From Macrostomum hystrix (Eukaryota; Platyhelminthes; Macrostomidae): a DNA stretch of 64,000 nucleotides. Positions 1 through 12,075 of this stretch are shown here, piece by piece. The translations under genes and the position numbers were made by a program. Each line of letters starts with the position of its first letter. Position 1 is the stretch's first letter. The stretch spans positions 558,001-622,000 of the forward strand of contig CATNEN010000003.1 of assembly GCA_950097015.1 (NCBI GenBank), written 5' to 3'. Below the pieces are notes generated by a model. It had not been told where the DNA came from and did no database searches. It was given only the letters and a program-made list of their open reading frames with translations.

Positions 1-506
1 CCGCGCAGAAACTCGTGCGCATCCTCTTGCCTATTAAGCCGCATGGTTGGCGAGATGGCGCTGACGCGGTTCATGAAGGCGCGGGGGTAGCAGGAGCCGC
101 CGCCGTTGCAGCTGTAGCGTTTGTAATAGCGCAAAAATTCGCACACGGCGCACCATTTCTCGGCGCCAGTGCCGATACGACAGGCGGCTGAGTGGCTGCA
201 CAAAACGAAATTGATAAAAGCTGGCGTGTGCAATAGCGACTGCAGCACGGAGATCATGTAGCAATAGTTGCCTTCGTTTGTGAAGCCAAACGGCACGCCT
301 GGATAACTGTGCTGCAGCTGCACCAGCTTGTAGGAAAATAGCTTCGGCTGCTGGGCCTGCATCTGCTGCTGCGGCCTGTCACCATTGAGCAGGCCCTGAG
401 CAGAGTGGTGAGCATAGCCATTGGATGCTGAAGTCCCAGATGAGCCGACGCCATTGCCGTTAGTTGAACTGTGCTTCGGCTGCTGCTGCAGGATGGGTGC
501 GAGCAT
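1..506 (-). CDS. Ubiquitin-specific protease (USP36/USP42-type), N-terminal part
   Basis: This is the first coding exon of a cysteine deubiquitinase that removes ubiquitin from proteins; the 3' part lies beyond the left edge. From the ATG at 504-506 it encodes a low-complexity Gln/Ser/Asn-rich head of about 65 residues. The start of the USP catalytic domain follows: the Cys box reads GFTNEGNYCYMISVLQ, with the catalytic Cys after GNY, and the downstream box reads RQEDAHEFLR. A C-x(n)-C-x2-C stretch between the boxes (SAACR...WCAVCEF) is typical of the USP36/42/17 group. Oddities: the usual GNTC is GNYC, and the Asn two residues after CY is Ile. The frame stays open upstream to a splice-acceptor-like ttttttgcag ending near 673, so the true start could lie in an earlier exon. 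The domain call is firm; the exact paralogue is not. Confidence 0.85.
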   Translation of the reverse strand, partial: MLAPILQQQPKHSSTNGNGVGSSGTSASNGYAHHSAQGLLNGDRPQQQMQAQQPKLFSYKLVQLQHSYPGVPFGFTNEGNYCYMISVLQSLLHTPAFINFVLCSHSAACRIGTGAEKWCAVCEFLRYYKRYSCNGGGSCYPRAFMNRVSAISPTMRLNRQEDAHEFLR

Positions 507-913
507 CGCGGCGGGCCGCGGAAAGCCGACGCTCTTAACTGAAGTCGCCGTCAGTTGAGGCAATGAAGCGAAGAAAACGCGGCAATCAACAGTGGCTATG
601 GACGGGGAACTAGGGGATGCAGGCCTGCCGGTCGCTTGCTTAAGACTCAATTGGGCATGCCGCAGATTTTTTCTGCAAAAAAATTGTTAAAATGCGAAAT
701 GTTTCATTCATATTGACAGTTCGGATGAGGGTCCCTTAATTTCTAATACGCTGAGATTCAAGCCATTTACTCTTAATATAATATCAGAAAAAAGAGCTAA
801 AGCTGTCGTTCATTCGTCACCACAAAACCACATTGAGCCATAATTATTAGCTCATAATAATTCAATAGTTCTTGTATTTGCCTTTCAACGATAACAACAA
901 CAAAAACAAATAC

Positions 914-1513
914 TTAACAGTAGGACTACCAAGCCATTTTGCCGCCCGTTTTTATACCAAGGGGGGGAATTCCCCCCTGAAAATGTTTTGCCAGCGCCTG
1001 AATGCTTTGGGGGTGACTGATTGGTTGACAGACTAGTCGAGGGTGTCCTGTGGTTGAGCTGCGCCTAATAGTTAGGCTTGAACAGTGAAATTGGAGAAAT
1101 TCGCGTCAGGGTGTCCATATTGGCCTAGTTCCACCTGTTGTAGCTCTTGAAGGTCTAGATAGATAAGAGAGATAGATCTAGATAAAGGTCGGTGACCGCC
1201 GAAGTCGGAGATGACACAAGCACATTCGGGTGACATGCTGATAAAGTTTGAAGGTCTGGAAAGGCCGCACTGAGGCGCAGTGCAAATTCGTGTATAGGGG
1301 TGTATGAACTACACTAGCTCTTATGGGAAAAATCGGACCTTCGGCCAGAAACATTGAATATGTCGACGGTCTGAAGAGCTGGCGACTTGTTTATTGTTTC
1401 AGAAGATGCGCAACAAAAAGTTGGCCCGTGTTTTTGAGTTTCGTGTCAAAAAAAATTGTCAGGGTCGCTAATTAGGGTGGGGGGGAATTCCCCCTTTGTA
1501 GTTCTACTGTTAA
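914..1513. mobile_element. TTAA-flanked MITE, copy 1 (600 bp)
   Basis: The element is bounded by TTAA on both sides with inverted ends TTAACAGTAG...CTACTGTTAA. It is the same sequence as the element at 27473-28071 in reverse orientation and related to the short copy at 25091-25389. There is no coding capacity. TTAA targets are typical of piggyBac-type transposases, so a non-autonomous piggyBac-like element is the likely class. It sits between the USP and SRP72 genes and carries a TATAAAAA motif (949-956, minus strand) pointing towards the USP gene. Confidence 0.8.
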
Positions 1514-1611
1514 TAATAAGACTTTCTTTTCTTAAATTAGACAGTAAGATGGGAAGGTAGGGTAGTTAAATATTGAGAGGTGCAGTCAAACCATAAATAT
1601 GGGGTAAACTA

Positions 1612-1617
1612 TTTATT
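1612..1617 (-). terminator. Polyadenylation signal of SRP72
   Basis: AATAAA on the minus strand, about 155 nt after the SRP72 stop codon. It is the first canonical signal downstream of the gene and lies before the MITE. Confidence 0.55.
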
Positions 1618-1772
1618 GACTAACAAAATAAAACAATTAATATATAGATATTTTACTTTGTGTCAACTCTAAAAAGAAATTTCCTCTAGAAAATCCTAAT
1701 CACACTACTGTGAGTAAGCTTGTAGAGAGCCTGAAACAGTAAATCTTCGGAGTTAGATTTTGTAATAAAAAG

Positions 1773-4700
1773 CTACCAGCGACCACCGCGAGCTTTCTTC
1801 TTCTTTTGCTGCTGCTGCTGCGGCTTAGTCTTCGTGGAAGCCGCAGATTCAGCAGCCGCAGCCTCGGCTCCGCCTTCGTTGGAGCCAGCTTCAGCGGCTG
1901 CAGCGGCGGCTGCGGCGGCAGCGGCCATCTGCTTGGCGCGCACATCCAAATCGCCGGAGGCGGCCGTGGCGCCCTGCGGGCCGCGGGTCATTTGCCTGTG
2001 CTTGTCCTTCTTCTTGCCGCGATAATAGGAGCGCTCGCGACGCGGCAGCCAGCGCTCCGGATCCGCCGGCGGCCCAGCCGGGTCGTAGTTCTTGGGCAGC
2101 TTGCCTTTCTTTTTCTTCTTCTTCTGGGCCGCTGAGCCGGCGTCCTGGGGACCGGCTGATGCAGTTGGCTTGGCGGCCTCCCTATTGAGTGAGTAGTGTG
2201 AGGTGGTTTTGTAAGTAGTATATCATCAGTAACAATGTGTATAAATTTTGCAAAACTAAAATAAACAAACTTTTCTCCCGGCTTAGCCGCTGGTCCGGGC
2301 GCGCGCTTGGCCGCATACTTGGAGCCGAAAGCGAACGAGCTCTCGAGTTGGTCGGCGTCCAAGTCCGGCCTAGATCCGGGCGCCACAGACTGGTTAGAGT
2401 CCTTCAATAGGCGAGAAGTTTCCTCAGCTTTAGGCGGATCGAACTGAGCGTAGGCGTGCACCAGCGAGGCGATTAAGCGCTGATCGTTTGGCGTGATTTG
2501 GAGCAGTTCGGAGTAGAGCGCAGCCGCTTCGGGATAGTTGCCGCCCGATTGTTCGAATCTGGGCAAGTGAAAAATAAGGCATTTCCCATATATGGCTACT
2601 GTCATTATTCAAGTTATCAGCCTCATGATTGCTGTGTGAATGACAGGTAACAGCCATGGGTAAAAACAGCAGTGCTGGGCATCGTTTACTCTTTTTTTCA
2701 TTAATTAAAATAAGCGACAACTTTTAACTTACACATTCGTTACAACAGAAAAAATTAACGAAAGCAAGGGTCACGAGGAAAATAATTGGACCAAGGTTAA
2801 AAGTAAACTACTGGGTGAATGACAAATCACAGTTTAAAACAAGGATAAAATAGCTCACCTAGCGCTAAGCTTCAACAATGCCTTCAGCTTCTCCTCATCA
2901 GGTTCAGTTTCTCTGTAGTGTCGCCTAGCATCGGCTAGAAAATCTGTCACAGCGTCGTGATCTTCAACGCTAGCGTACAGTCGCATTACGGCCGACACCG
3001 TGCGATCCGCGAACAGAGCATCTGGCGGCAGCTGCTTCAGCGCGTCGCATGCCCGCCTAGGCGAGCCGCTCTGCGCCAACAGCTGGGCCAGGGCCATGCG
3101 AGCCTGTACCAGATCCGGCTGCTGGCTGCACAGCGACTCCAGGTAGTCGGCAGCCGAGGCACCGCCGCTTGCTCCGCCGCCGGCGCCTCCACCGGTGGAG
3201 CCGAGATTTCTTTCACGAGCAAGTTGAGCAGCCACAATTAGGGCCAGAGTTTCATTGTTAGGCTCAGATTTTAGAAGGGCTTCGGCTGTGCGCTTGCACA
3301 GATCACCTGCGTGTATTAACGGACAGGATTAAACATGACTCAGGAGAGTGTCTGTCAGCAGTTAGCGATTATTCTGTGATTGTGAAAGTCATCTAGTAGC
3401 ACGTGAGTCAATTAGTGATCACTTGCATCAATTAGTAATCACGTGAGCCATTTCATATTACGTGAGCTAATGAGCAGTGATCACGTGAATCAAACATTGA
3501 TAATGTGAAGCCATCAGTCAGTGACCATGTGAACGAGTCAGTAACGTAGAGAAAGCGCACCTTGGTTGCTGTACAGATAGACCAGGCACTGGTTCATAGC
3601 AATAGCCTGCCTCTGCCGCTTGGTGAGTTTCTGTTTTAGCGCATCGCCGCTGGCATATTTAATTCGCTTCTTGCTGTCGAACAGGTTCTGGTCGCGATTG
3701 ACGCAGACCAAATTGTTGGCGCAGACGGCTAGTAGGCCCGCATCGGCCAGCTTAGCATTGGCGATCGACTGATAGGTCTTGCGAGCCTCCTGCTGCTGCT
3801 GCGGGCCGCCAGTCTTCTAGAAGAAAAAAGTCGTATCAGCAGCGAATATTGATTTGGAGCCTGTTTTAGAAAAATAAATTGTTCTGAATGAATCTAGAGG
3901 CAATACCTGTGCGAGGTAGGCTTGTTGAAATTGAATCGGCGCCAGCTCCTCCATCAGCGTCTCCGGGTCGTCCTCGGCCAGCGCTTCGCGACAGGCCCGC
4001 TCGGCTTGGCTTAGAGTATCGGCAGCTTCAGCTAGGCGGCCGCGACCAATCAGTGCGCAGGCTACGTTGTACAGCTGGTCGTATGTATCCCTGCAGGCGG
4101 GGGTGTGGTCGGCTAGAATTATCATAAGCCAGAACATGGAAATAGATCTTATTTGTATAGGGAATAGGGAAATTATTTTTATGAACTGAGGAACAACTGC
4201 TAGCGAAAATAAATGAAGAATCTCAAGTAAATTGCAATTCGTTTTAAGACTTGAAGGTCGGGAGCTCGATTGCCGACTCCGTTGAAACACTCTGTGTCCT
4301 CTAGCAAGACACTTAGCTCCGTTGAGTTACAAGTTCACTTAGCTGTTAAATGCGTACCAGCAATAGGCTGGGGTAAATTCAGTTGAGAGTGTGGCGTCTC
4401 CCCAGTCCATGGACTGAACAGCTGTACGCAGCCTTCAGATGCGGCTGTGCTGTCAGCTACATATCTTGACCCAATCGAGACTGGTGTACGAGTAATCAAA
4501 TAGAATTAGACTCACCTAGCCAACAATTTAATATCGCTATCAGCAGCTTGCCCATTATCGTCATCCGGATCTTCGTTGAACATCGACCTGGCGGCGCAGG
4601 CGGCTGCCATGTTTGCTTCGCGCTCCTCGCCATAGTCATCGGCGCAGCTGCGCACCAGATTGCGGTACAGGCTCAGCGCCTCGTGGTAGCGCTCTAGGCG

Positions 4701-7700
4701 GTACAGTACCTGGGGAGAGATTGTGGATCCTTCTAATGCACACACACAGTACATATAACTACTAGGAGGTGCGCATCAAACTGAACAAACCTGAGCTCGA
4801 AGCTCCTGATCCCGCGCGGTGTCGCAGCCGTCCAGACTAGCCAAAGCCTCATTGAGCCTATTGAGTCTATACTCACAGTAGGCACGCTCAAATTTTTGCT
4901 CAGCGCCAAAACGACTCCGGCCAGGCTTCAAATGGTGCAGGCAGTCTTCGAATTTGCCCAGATGAATTAGGGCGGCAGTTTTGCATTGAAATGCCTTCTG
5001 CTCCTCTGGAGACTCGGACAGAACTGTGCAATAGGACAGCATTATGTTATTTTATAAGGAGGATACATGATGATAAGAAAAACTATTTAGTTTTTTTTCG
5101 AAATACTAAATCTGATTATTCAAAATCTGAAAACATAATTTATAAAATACTGATGGCTTTTCTAATATATTACAGTTCCACAAACTGTGCCTTTTGATAA
5201 GCTGGCTAGATGCGGTTCAGTTAATGATTACCCATCAGGTCATTTGCATTGACAGGGTTTAGAGCTCATTCACGCTGCCATTGTATGATTTAAGAACTGA
5301 TAATTGCAATATTAATTACTAAACAGTATTTTCTTTTATAACACAATAATATTGTAAACGACTTCAATAAGCATCAATTGCACAACAAAACAAATTGATG
5401 GCAATTTAAATAAATTTCTGGCTGTAAGCCATGCAGTCAAACAGTGCTAACAATAACTGAATCAGAAATCTCCTATTCAATTCTCAACCATTTCTGCTTA
5501 AATACACAGACCAAACAGGAAAGGGATAGAAATTAATGCAACATTTATTTTTAAATACATACACATGGTTATACTTCATAAAGCAGAACTAAAAAATTCC
5601 TAGCGTTCTGCAATTCTTGCAACTTTCATCTCTGCTTTCTATTGTCTATTTGCTCTTTTGTTCTCTACACTTTTATTGTTCACATTGTCCAGTTCAATAT
5701 ATTTCTTTCTTTCTTGTTATCTCTTCTTGTGGCTGGTCTCTCATTGTCTCTCCTTTCCTCCTTTCGGATTGGTCTACCATTCACATTCTAGCCCCTTCTC
5801 CTACCCTCAGTTGTAACCTAAATCTTAAGAGCTCGAGTCCCCAAATCTACAGCAAGGAATTAAGTTTCCAATGTAGGCAGTCTAAAAAGTGCTTTTTTGT
5901 AAATCTGATGATATCTTGTCACCTATCTATCTTTACACCCAACCAACAGTTAACAGACCCAATCGAGACTGATCGAAGGGCCTAAACACCAAGACACTAA
6001 GAGTTCCCATTGTAGGTAGTCTGAAGTGTCTCCACAAATTCAATGAAATCCTCCTTGGCATTAGCCCCCATTAGGCTGCGGATTGCAATCTGCACCACTG
6101 CAATTTAAGAGTTCCCATTGAAGGCAGTTACATTTTTTACAAACTGAAATATTTGATTTATTTTACCACTCTACTGTCTCATCATAGCTATCTACATGTC
6201 CTATTTAGTTAGGCTAGAGTTTGTGTAGAATTTGTGTAGAATAACTCAAGATATAAAACTTAGATATAAGAAACAAAAGATTCTATAACCATATCTGTAA
6301 CTTTGTTCAAAAAAACTCAATATGTCAATAGAGCAGCTAAGTAATAAGTTGGTCAATGTGTAATACTAGAAAGCCAAATACCAAATAGATATAGCTAAAA
6401 AGAACACAACACACTTTGGTAACAAATGCTTTAGCCAAACGATTAAGGACAGTTACAAATCACAAGATAATAACTTTGTTATGAAATTAACTTTAACAAA
6501 TTAAGAATTATTGAGAATTGGTAATATGAAATTAACATTTTAATTTAGTTTTATGATTTTTGTTTGTCTTTTAAATTAGCAATTGCCTGGTTGATTTGTG
6601 CTTTATTTTCTTAGATTCTTGTATTACTGTGTTGCTTTTAAGTTTTAACATGCAAAAAATAGTCTACATATTTTCACTTTTGTTTTATTAGAAGAAATAA
6701 CTTAATTTACTTATTTAATAACAAACCATAGTTTATGTTTGGCTACTTCTCTCTTTCTGCCAAAATCTTACCTTAGTTTAAAATATATAAATATACACAG
6801 CTTCACCTAGTATACCTAGGCATACCTAAAGGCTAAGTTCCATAGTCAGCATGGCACCAGTGACAACCACTTTTTACTCACACTTCAGTGTTCCTCTGGC
6901 ACTGACTCGACCCTGAGAAGAGTTTTGGCAACTTTCTGTTCTGGCTGACCCATTATTATGCTGCTTAATACTGTTTCTCAAGCACTGTGACCTGTTTTAC
7001 TGCTTTATTACAAGGCAGAGCTTATTCCCACAGTCCTGTGCCAATAATTTCAATTTTATCCACACAGAGCCGTGCTGATAATTTTCTGCTTATCCACACA
7101 GCAGCTTGTATGAATAGGTCTAAAACTCTTTATATAAATATGCCGTGCCATTAATTTTAATTTTATCCACACGGTTCTGTTCTTTAAAACAAGGCCCTTT
7201 TGGGTTTGAACACTTTGTTGAACCCTTGAGCCAATAGATAGCCAATAGACAAAGTTGCCAGTGTGTTACGACAGTGTTCTACATTTTGACCTACACATTC
7301 ATTAACCCACATTAATGTCATCCTTTTTAATTATTGTAATAACAACTTACTAAATCTTTTGTCATCATTACATGTTTTCATTCGAATTGTATTGACATTT
7401 ACTTAGAAAGTAAGAAGTCAATCAAAGAAAATCAACCAGCAGAATTCTAGTCAGCACCAAACTCGTCACACATATTATACATCATTGTTATTTTTTTACA
7501 CTATGCATTGATAGGGTCCCAGGTCATTTCAGTGACAAGACATTTCGGTGACAACTCAAGTCATTTCAGTGACACAACTGGTCAGATTGGTGACAACTAT
7601 TTTTGCACCTAAATATGCTAAAAAAACTGCCTTCCATTTTAACTATGCATACTTATAAAGTATTAATTAAATAATGCTATAGGCCTAAGTATTAATAAGA

Positions 7701-8499
7701 AGCTGCAACACTCTGATTAAGACTGGGTTTTACTTTAAATGAGTTAAATAATTAAATTATTTAATGAGTAGTCAATAGTTTCAATAGTTATTTGTTCCTA
7801 ATTATTTAAATGTGTATAATAATCGTTTTTCAAGTTTTGGATTGACAAGGCGAGTGTAGGCTTTAAGCAGCTGCTGGATTGTGGAAGGCTGTTTTCTTAG
7901 CATATTTAGGTGCAAAAATAGTTGTCACCGAACTGACCAATTCTGTCACCAAAATGACTGTCACCAAAATGTCTTGTCACCGAAATGACCTGGGACCCAT
8001 TGATAGTGTACACTATACACTATACTCTGAAGCAAAAGCCTTATCCTCAGAGAAGAATAGGTAAGGACTTAAAAGTAGACCTATTCATACAAGCTGCCAT
8101 GTGGATAAGCAGAAAATTATTGGCACAGATCTGTGTGGATAAAATTGAAATTATTGGCACGGGAACATGGGAATAAGCACTTCCTTATTATAAACTTGCT
8201 CTTGTTTGTTAGTTTACAATTGTGGGTCAAAATAATTTAACACAGGAAACTAGAACATTTTCAGATTTACTAACATACAAAAAATAAAAAACAGTACACA
8301 AATATGTAACACAAAGTGGATAATGCTACGACTAATACGTAGGCTTCTCAATAGGAATAGCAGTTAGTTAGCAAGACGTAAAGCTAAAGTCAAGCTTACC
8401 TTTATTACTTAAAGTTAGTACTTTCTCCCACTCTGCGGATTTGATAGCCGCATTTAGGTCACTGTATAAACCCGGAATAATAGATACGTTACTTGACAT
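1773..8499 (-). CDS. SRP72: Signal recognition particle subunit SRP72
   Basis: SRP72 binds 7S RNA with SRP68 in the signal recognition particle, which targets ribosomes making secretory proteins to the ER. Exons (minus): 8400-8499, 4791-5023, 4516-4709, 3907-4090, 3561-3816, 2859-3306, 2271-2558, 1773-2181. All junctions keep phase and total 2112 nt (703 aa; human protein about 671). The TPR-rich N-terminal two thirds include FERAYCEYRLNRLNEAL, VLYRLERYHEALSLYRNLVR and a NxLVCVNRDQNLFDSKK segment. The C-terminal RNA-binding part has KLPKNYDP, ADPERWLPRRERSYYRGKKK, an alanine run of about 12 residues and a Lys/Gln-rich tail ending GGRW. The donor after exon 7 (AAAA|GTTTGT) is weak, but the phase fits. 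Intron 1 is 3.4 kb and holds nested inverted-repeat elements. The ATG at 8497-8499 is chosen because it opens an exon matching the family N-terminus. Confidence 0.95.
4246..4500 (+). mobile_element. SINE family 1, 5'-truncated copy
   Basis: It lies in an SRP72 intron, antisense to the gene. It starts within the tRNA-like head (B-box-like GGGAGCTCGATTGCC). The body motifs AGCAAGACACTTAGCTC, AGCTGTTAAATG and CAGTCCATGGACTGAACAGC and the tail GACCCAATCGAGACTGG are shared with the fuller copy at 22503-22812. Confidence 0.75.
7019..8180. repeat. Outer long inverted repeat in SRP72 intron 1
   Basis: About 110 bp at 7019-7131 (from CTTATTCCCACAGTC to GAATAGGTCTAAA) is the diverged reverse complement of 8070-8180. 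Both arms contain TTTTATCCACACAG-type and TATTCATACAAGCTG-type blocks in mirror order. A separate MITE (7514-7998) lies between the arms, so this is either an older foldback element with a nested insertion or two opposed copies of one repeat. No terminal target-site duplication could be fixed. Confidence 0.65.
7514..7998. mobile_element. 485-bp MITE with long inverted ends
   Basis: The ends GGGTCCCAGGTCATTTC and GAAATGACCTGGGACCC belong to inverted arms of about 115-125 bp built from repeated GTGACA/TGTCAC steps. Both sides are flanked by the same 7 bp, ATTGATA (7507-7513 and 7999-8005), read as the target-site duplication. The internal part is AT-rich and non-coding. The transposase superfamily is not recognised. 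Confidence 0.75.
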
Positions 8500-9495
8500 T
8501 ATGTTAACTAGATGCTAACTTAAAAAACGCAAAACTGCTTTAATTAATTGTCAACAAAGCTTTTAAGCTTTTTAAATTTCTATGAAAATGACATTATTCG
8601 AAGGTTGGCGTTAACTCCAACATTTCTTGCAATTGCTAGTTAGATTGGATGACCAGAGTAAGAGCATGCATTTAAACACACTGTAAATGAATTGAAACTA
8701 TAGACGTACGGTAAAAGTTTAGGCGGACTAGATATAATTATAATCTGTTAAATCTGCTTTGGAATTAGAACATTTGTCAAACATTCACTTTGGTATTAGC
8801 ATCCTCGAACAGACATTTTGCGAGAAAGAAGATGCGAACTTGCTGAGGTTAAATTTTAACTCGGAATAAAGCGATATTAAGTAGCCTGAAATATATGTGC
8901 TTTAGCCAGACAAAAGGCAATTATATATTGATCAAAATATCACCTCACGTTAATGTCTGAGGTGACACAGTGCACCCGTGTTACACTCTGTATAGTCAAT
9001 CCTGCGTTACAACACGAGCCATCAAAGCGGTACTCTGCGCGCGGCGGCGTAGAGATACGCGCAGCTTTAGCTTTCAAAGCCAATGCAATGCTTTAATATG
9101 GGGCACAAATCTACGTGCTTAAGATATAATATATAAGCAATTCTGTTAGATACCGTTTTCAAAAACTGACTTTTAGAAAGAGTTATTACGAGGATCAATA
9201 CAATCGATTCGATACTGTGTCTGTACAATTTATTTGTATGTTATTGTTTCCTATCGTCCAATTATTGCTAGTTATAATTTGCTAGCTTGCTAGCTATTTT
9301 AGCCTACCTATGCGTGGCTATAGATCGATATGAATGGTTGGCTATAGGCCTATAGTTATAGTTATAAACCGACCCTCGTGGCTCAGACCATAGTAGAAAG
9401 ATACCTTGCATAAAGCTAGCTTCTAGCAAAAAATCTAGCTAAAAGGCATGTTCTGCTAGACATTAGCTAGAATATCCTGCATAGGATATAGAATA
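8500..9495. other. SRP72 5' flank, no gene seen
   Basis: AT-rich sequence upstream of SRP72. On the minus strand a pyrimidine tract followed by AG (gcgttttttaag) lies about 25-30 nt before the SRP72 ATG and could be a leader-splice acceptor. No convincing TATA box, ORF or transposon signature was found in the rest. Confidence 0.4.
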
Positions 9496-9745
9496 TCCTA
9501 TTCCTGCACCGATCTACCCCTGCTCCTCTACCCCTTGTTCCTCTACCCTTACTCCTGTACCCCTGCTACTCCACCCCTGCTCCTCTACCCCTGCTCCTCT
9601 ACCCACTGCTCCTCTCCCACTGCTCCTGTACGCCTGCTACTCTACCCCTGCTCCTCTACTGGCATTGCTACTCTACCCTTGCGCCTCTACCCTGCCCTCT
9701 TCTGGCCCTGCTTCTCTACCTCTGCTCCTCTACCCTTGCTCCGCT
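9496..9745. repeat. Pyrimidine-rich minisatellite (15-bp CTCTACCCCTGCTCC)
   Basis: Imperfect tandem copies of about 15 bp, C/T-rich on the plus strand. The unit is the reverse complement of the array at 11650-12075, so the two form an inverted pair about 2 kb apart. The pair brackets the 46/48-bp minisatellite. Confidence 0.8.
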
Positions 9746-10194
9746 GTCATACCTACGCTGTCATACCTACGTACATGAATGCATCGGGTCTGACCACGCT
9801 GTCATATTTCTTGACATGAATGCATCGGGTCTGCGTATGACCCACTATATCGGAAATGCGTCGTGTAATAGACCCCTCAGTGTAACTCATACGAATAAGG
9901 TTCAAGATGACATTACCTGTAGACTAAATAAATTGATGAATAACTAATAGGGATGAAACAATGCTTCAATTTGGGGCCGAAATATCTATACTATTATGAG
10001 CGTTTGATTCATAGGTGTATTAGTCGCTGATAAAAGTATCATGCATGTAAAATAGTTCATACACATGGCAGCAGTTTTGGATTTTTACAAATGACAGCAA
10101 TGACTAAAATTGCTATTTTTTTGCCCTTTTATTCACGCATACCTAAAAAGTAAATTGCAATAAGTATATAGCTATAGTCTTTGTGACCCTCCTG

Positions 10195-10850
10195 CACGAT
10201 GGGGATGAGGACCCGGTCGCTGATGGATGTGGCAACACTGCATGATGGGGATGAGGACCCGGTCGCTGATGGATGTGTGGCAACCCTGCATGATGGGGAT
10301 GAGGACCCGGTCGCTGATGGATATGTGGCAACCCTGCATGATGGGGATGAGGACCCGGTCGCTGATGGATGTGTGGCAACCCTGCATGATGGGGATGAGG
10401 ACCCGGTCGCTGATGGATGTGTGGCAACCCTGCATGATGGGGATGAGGACCCGGTCGCTGATGGATGTGGCAACCCTGCATGATGGGGATGAGGACCCGG
10501 TCGCTGATGGATGTGTGGCAACCCTGCATGATGGGGAAGAGGACCCGGTCGCTGATGGATGTGGCAACCCTGCATGATGGGGAAGAGGACCCGGTCGCTG
10601 ATGGATGTGGCAACCCTGCATGATGGGGATGAGGACCCGGTCGCTGATGGATGTGTGGCAACCCTGCATGATGGGGAAGAGGACCCGGTCGCTGATGGAT
10701 GTGGCAACCCTGCATGATGGGGATGAGGACCCGGTCGCTGATGGATGTGGCAACCCTGCATGATGGGGAAGAGGACCCGGTCGCTGATGGATGTGTGGCA
10801 ACCCTGCATGATGGGGATCAGGACCCGGTTGGTGATGGATGTGCATGTGA
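10195..10850. repeat. G-rich 46/48-bp minisatellite, about 14 units
   Basis: The units contain GGACCCGGTCGCTGATGGAT and CAACCCTGCATGATGGGG. Unit length switches between 46 and 48 bp by presence of one extra TG (GATGTGG versus GATGTGTGG), and GGGGATGAGG alternates with GGGGAAGAGG. The last unit (about 10830) is diverged. Open frames here are by-products of the repeat. Confidence 0.95.
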
Positions 10851-11649
10851 CAATCCATCTCGATGCGGATCAGTTGCGAGGATTCTGTTTGGGATCTTGC
10901 CATGAGAGATATTTTAATTAACCATAAAAGAACCGAACAATTTGACATAGGCAGCTGAACTGCTGAAGATTACAGCTAACACTGAAAGATGATAATTTGT
11001 TGTAGAAATAGGTTGAAACATGTGCCTTACAGGAAAATAATATGCGCATCGTTTAATCGCTTTCAAATAGCTCGTATATTTATCATAAAAAATAGGGCAT
11101 CAAACTGCAAAATGCTTAAAGTATGGTTTACTCAATGTAAAATAGCGTAAAATACTGTCGAATGACAAGAGTGTTTCTCAAGATATGCAATTATAAGCCT
11201 AGGATACGCGCTGACCAGCGAATAGCAGTCATGCATAGCTATGAAATTTCCGTCAGAGCACAGGATCAAGGGCTCCGAAAATGTGCATCTCGAATGTGCA
11301 CCGAAAATTGACTCAGGACAAGTCGAACAGGATGTGCTTATAGAAACTTCCAGCGAGAGCCACATGTTCCTGAATAATATAGGTAATAGCTAGGATTTTG
11401 TACATTTTTATTTGTTAGTTTAGAGAAAACAGTCAATTTTTCAAAAGGGGGGAATGGAAGAGGTGCTGGGAAGGGGGAGGGGACTGTCAAGGACAGTGGG
11501 AGGAATGCCAAGGAGGATAGGACAGGGGACTGTCAAGGCCAGGGAGGATGAGGCAGGGGACTATCAAGGATAGCGGGGAATGGCAGGCAGGGTGGGAGAG
11601 AGGACAAATTTTCCCCAGATCTTGCAAGTATCTGGGCGGCACGAGAAAG

Positions 11650-12075
11650 GGCGTAAGAGTAGTGGGTGTAGAACAAGGGGGTGGAAGAAGGGAGCAGAGG
11701 AGCAGGGGTAGAGGAGCATTGGGTAGTGGAGCAGGGGGTAGAGGAGCAGGCGTAGAGAAGCAGGGGTGGAGGAGCAGGGGTAGAGGAGCAGGGGTAGAGA
11801 GAAGCAGGGCCAGAAGAGGAGCAGGGTAGATCGAGGCGCAAGGGTAGAGTAGAAATGTCAGTAGAGGAGCAAGGGTAGAGTAGCAGGACCAGTAGAGGAG
11901 CAAAGTGTAGAGGAACAGGGTAGAGGAGCAGGGGGTAAAGAAGCAGTGGGTAGAGAAGGAGTGGGTAGAGAAGGAGTGGGTAGAGAAGGAGTGGGTAGAG
12001 AAGGGGTGGGTAGAGAAGGAGTGGGTAGAGGAGCAGGAGGTAGTAGAGCAGGTGATAAAGGAACAGGTAGCAGGA
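11650..12075. repeat. Purine-rich minisatellite (GGAGCAGGGGTAGA family)
   Basis: Tandem 14-16-bp units, purine-rich on the plus strand, with a sub-block of GAAGGAGTGGGTAGA units at 11945-12040. It is the reverse complement of the 9496-9745 array. A shorter, older set of GGGGACTGTCAAGGA units lies just left at 11470-11570. Confidence 0.85.

Noticed and set aside
5617-5985. Plus-strand 122-codon frame in SRP72 intron 1
   Set aside because: Cys/Phe/Ser-rich translation of pyrimidine-rich DNA, no domain, antisense to a confirmed intron.
10129-10948. Overlapping frames on both strands over the 46/48-bp minisatellite
   Set aside because: Repeat artefacts; unit length changes break any conserved frame.
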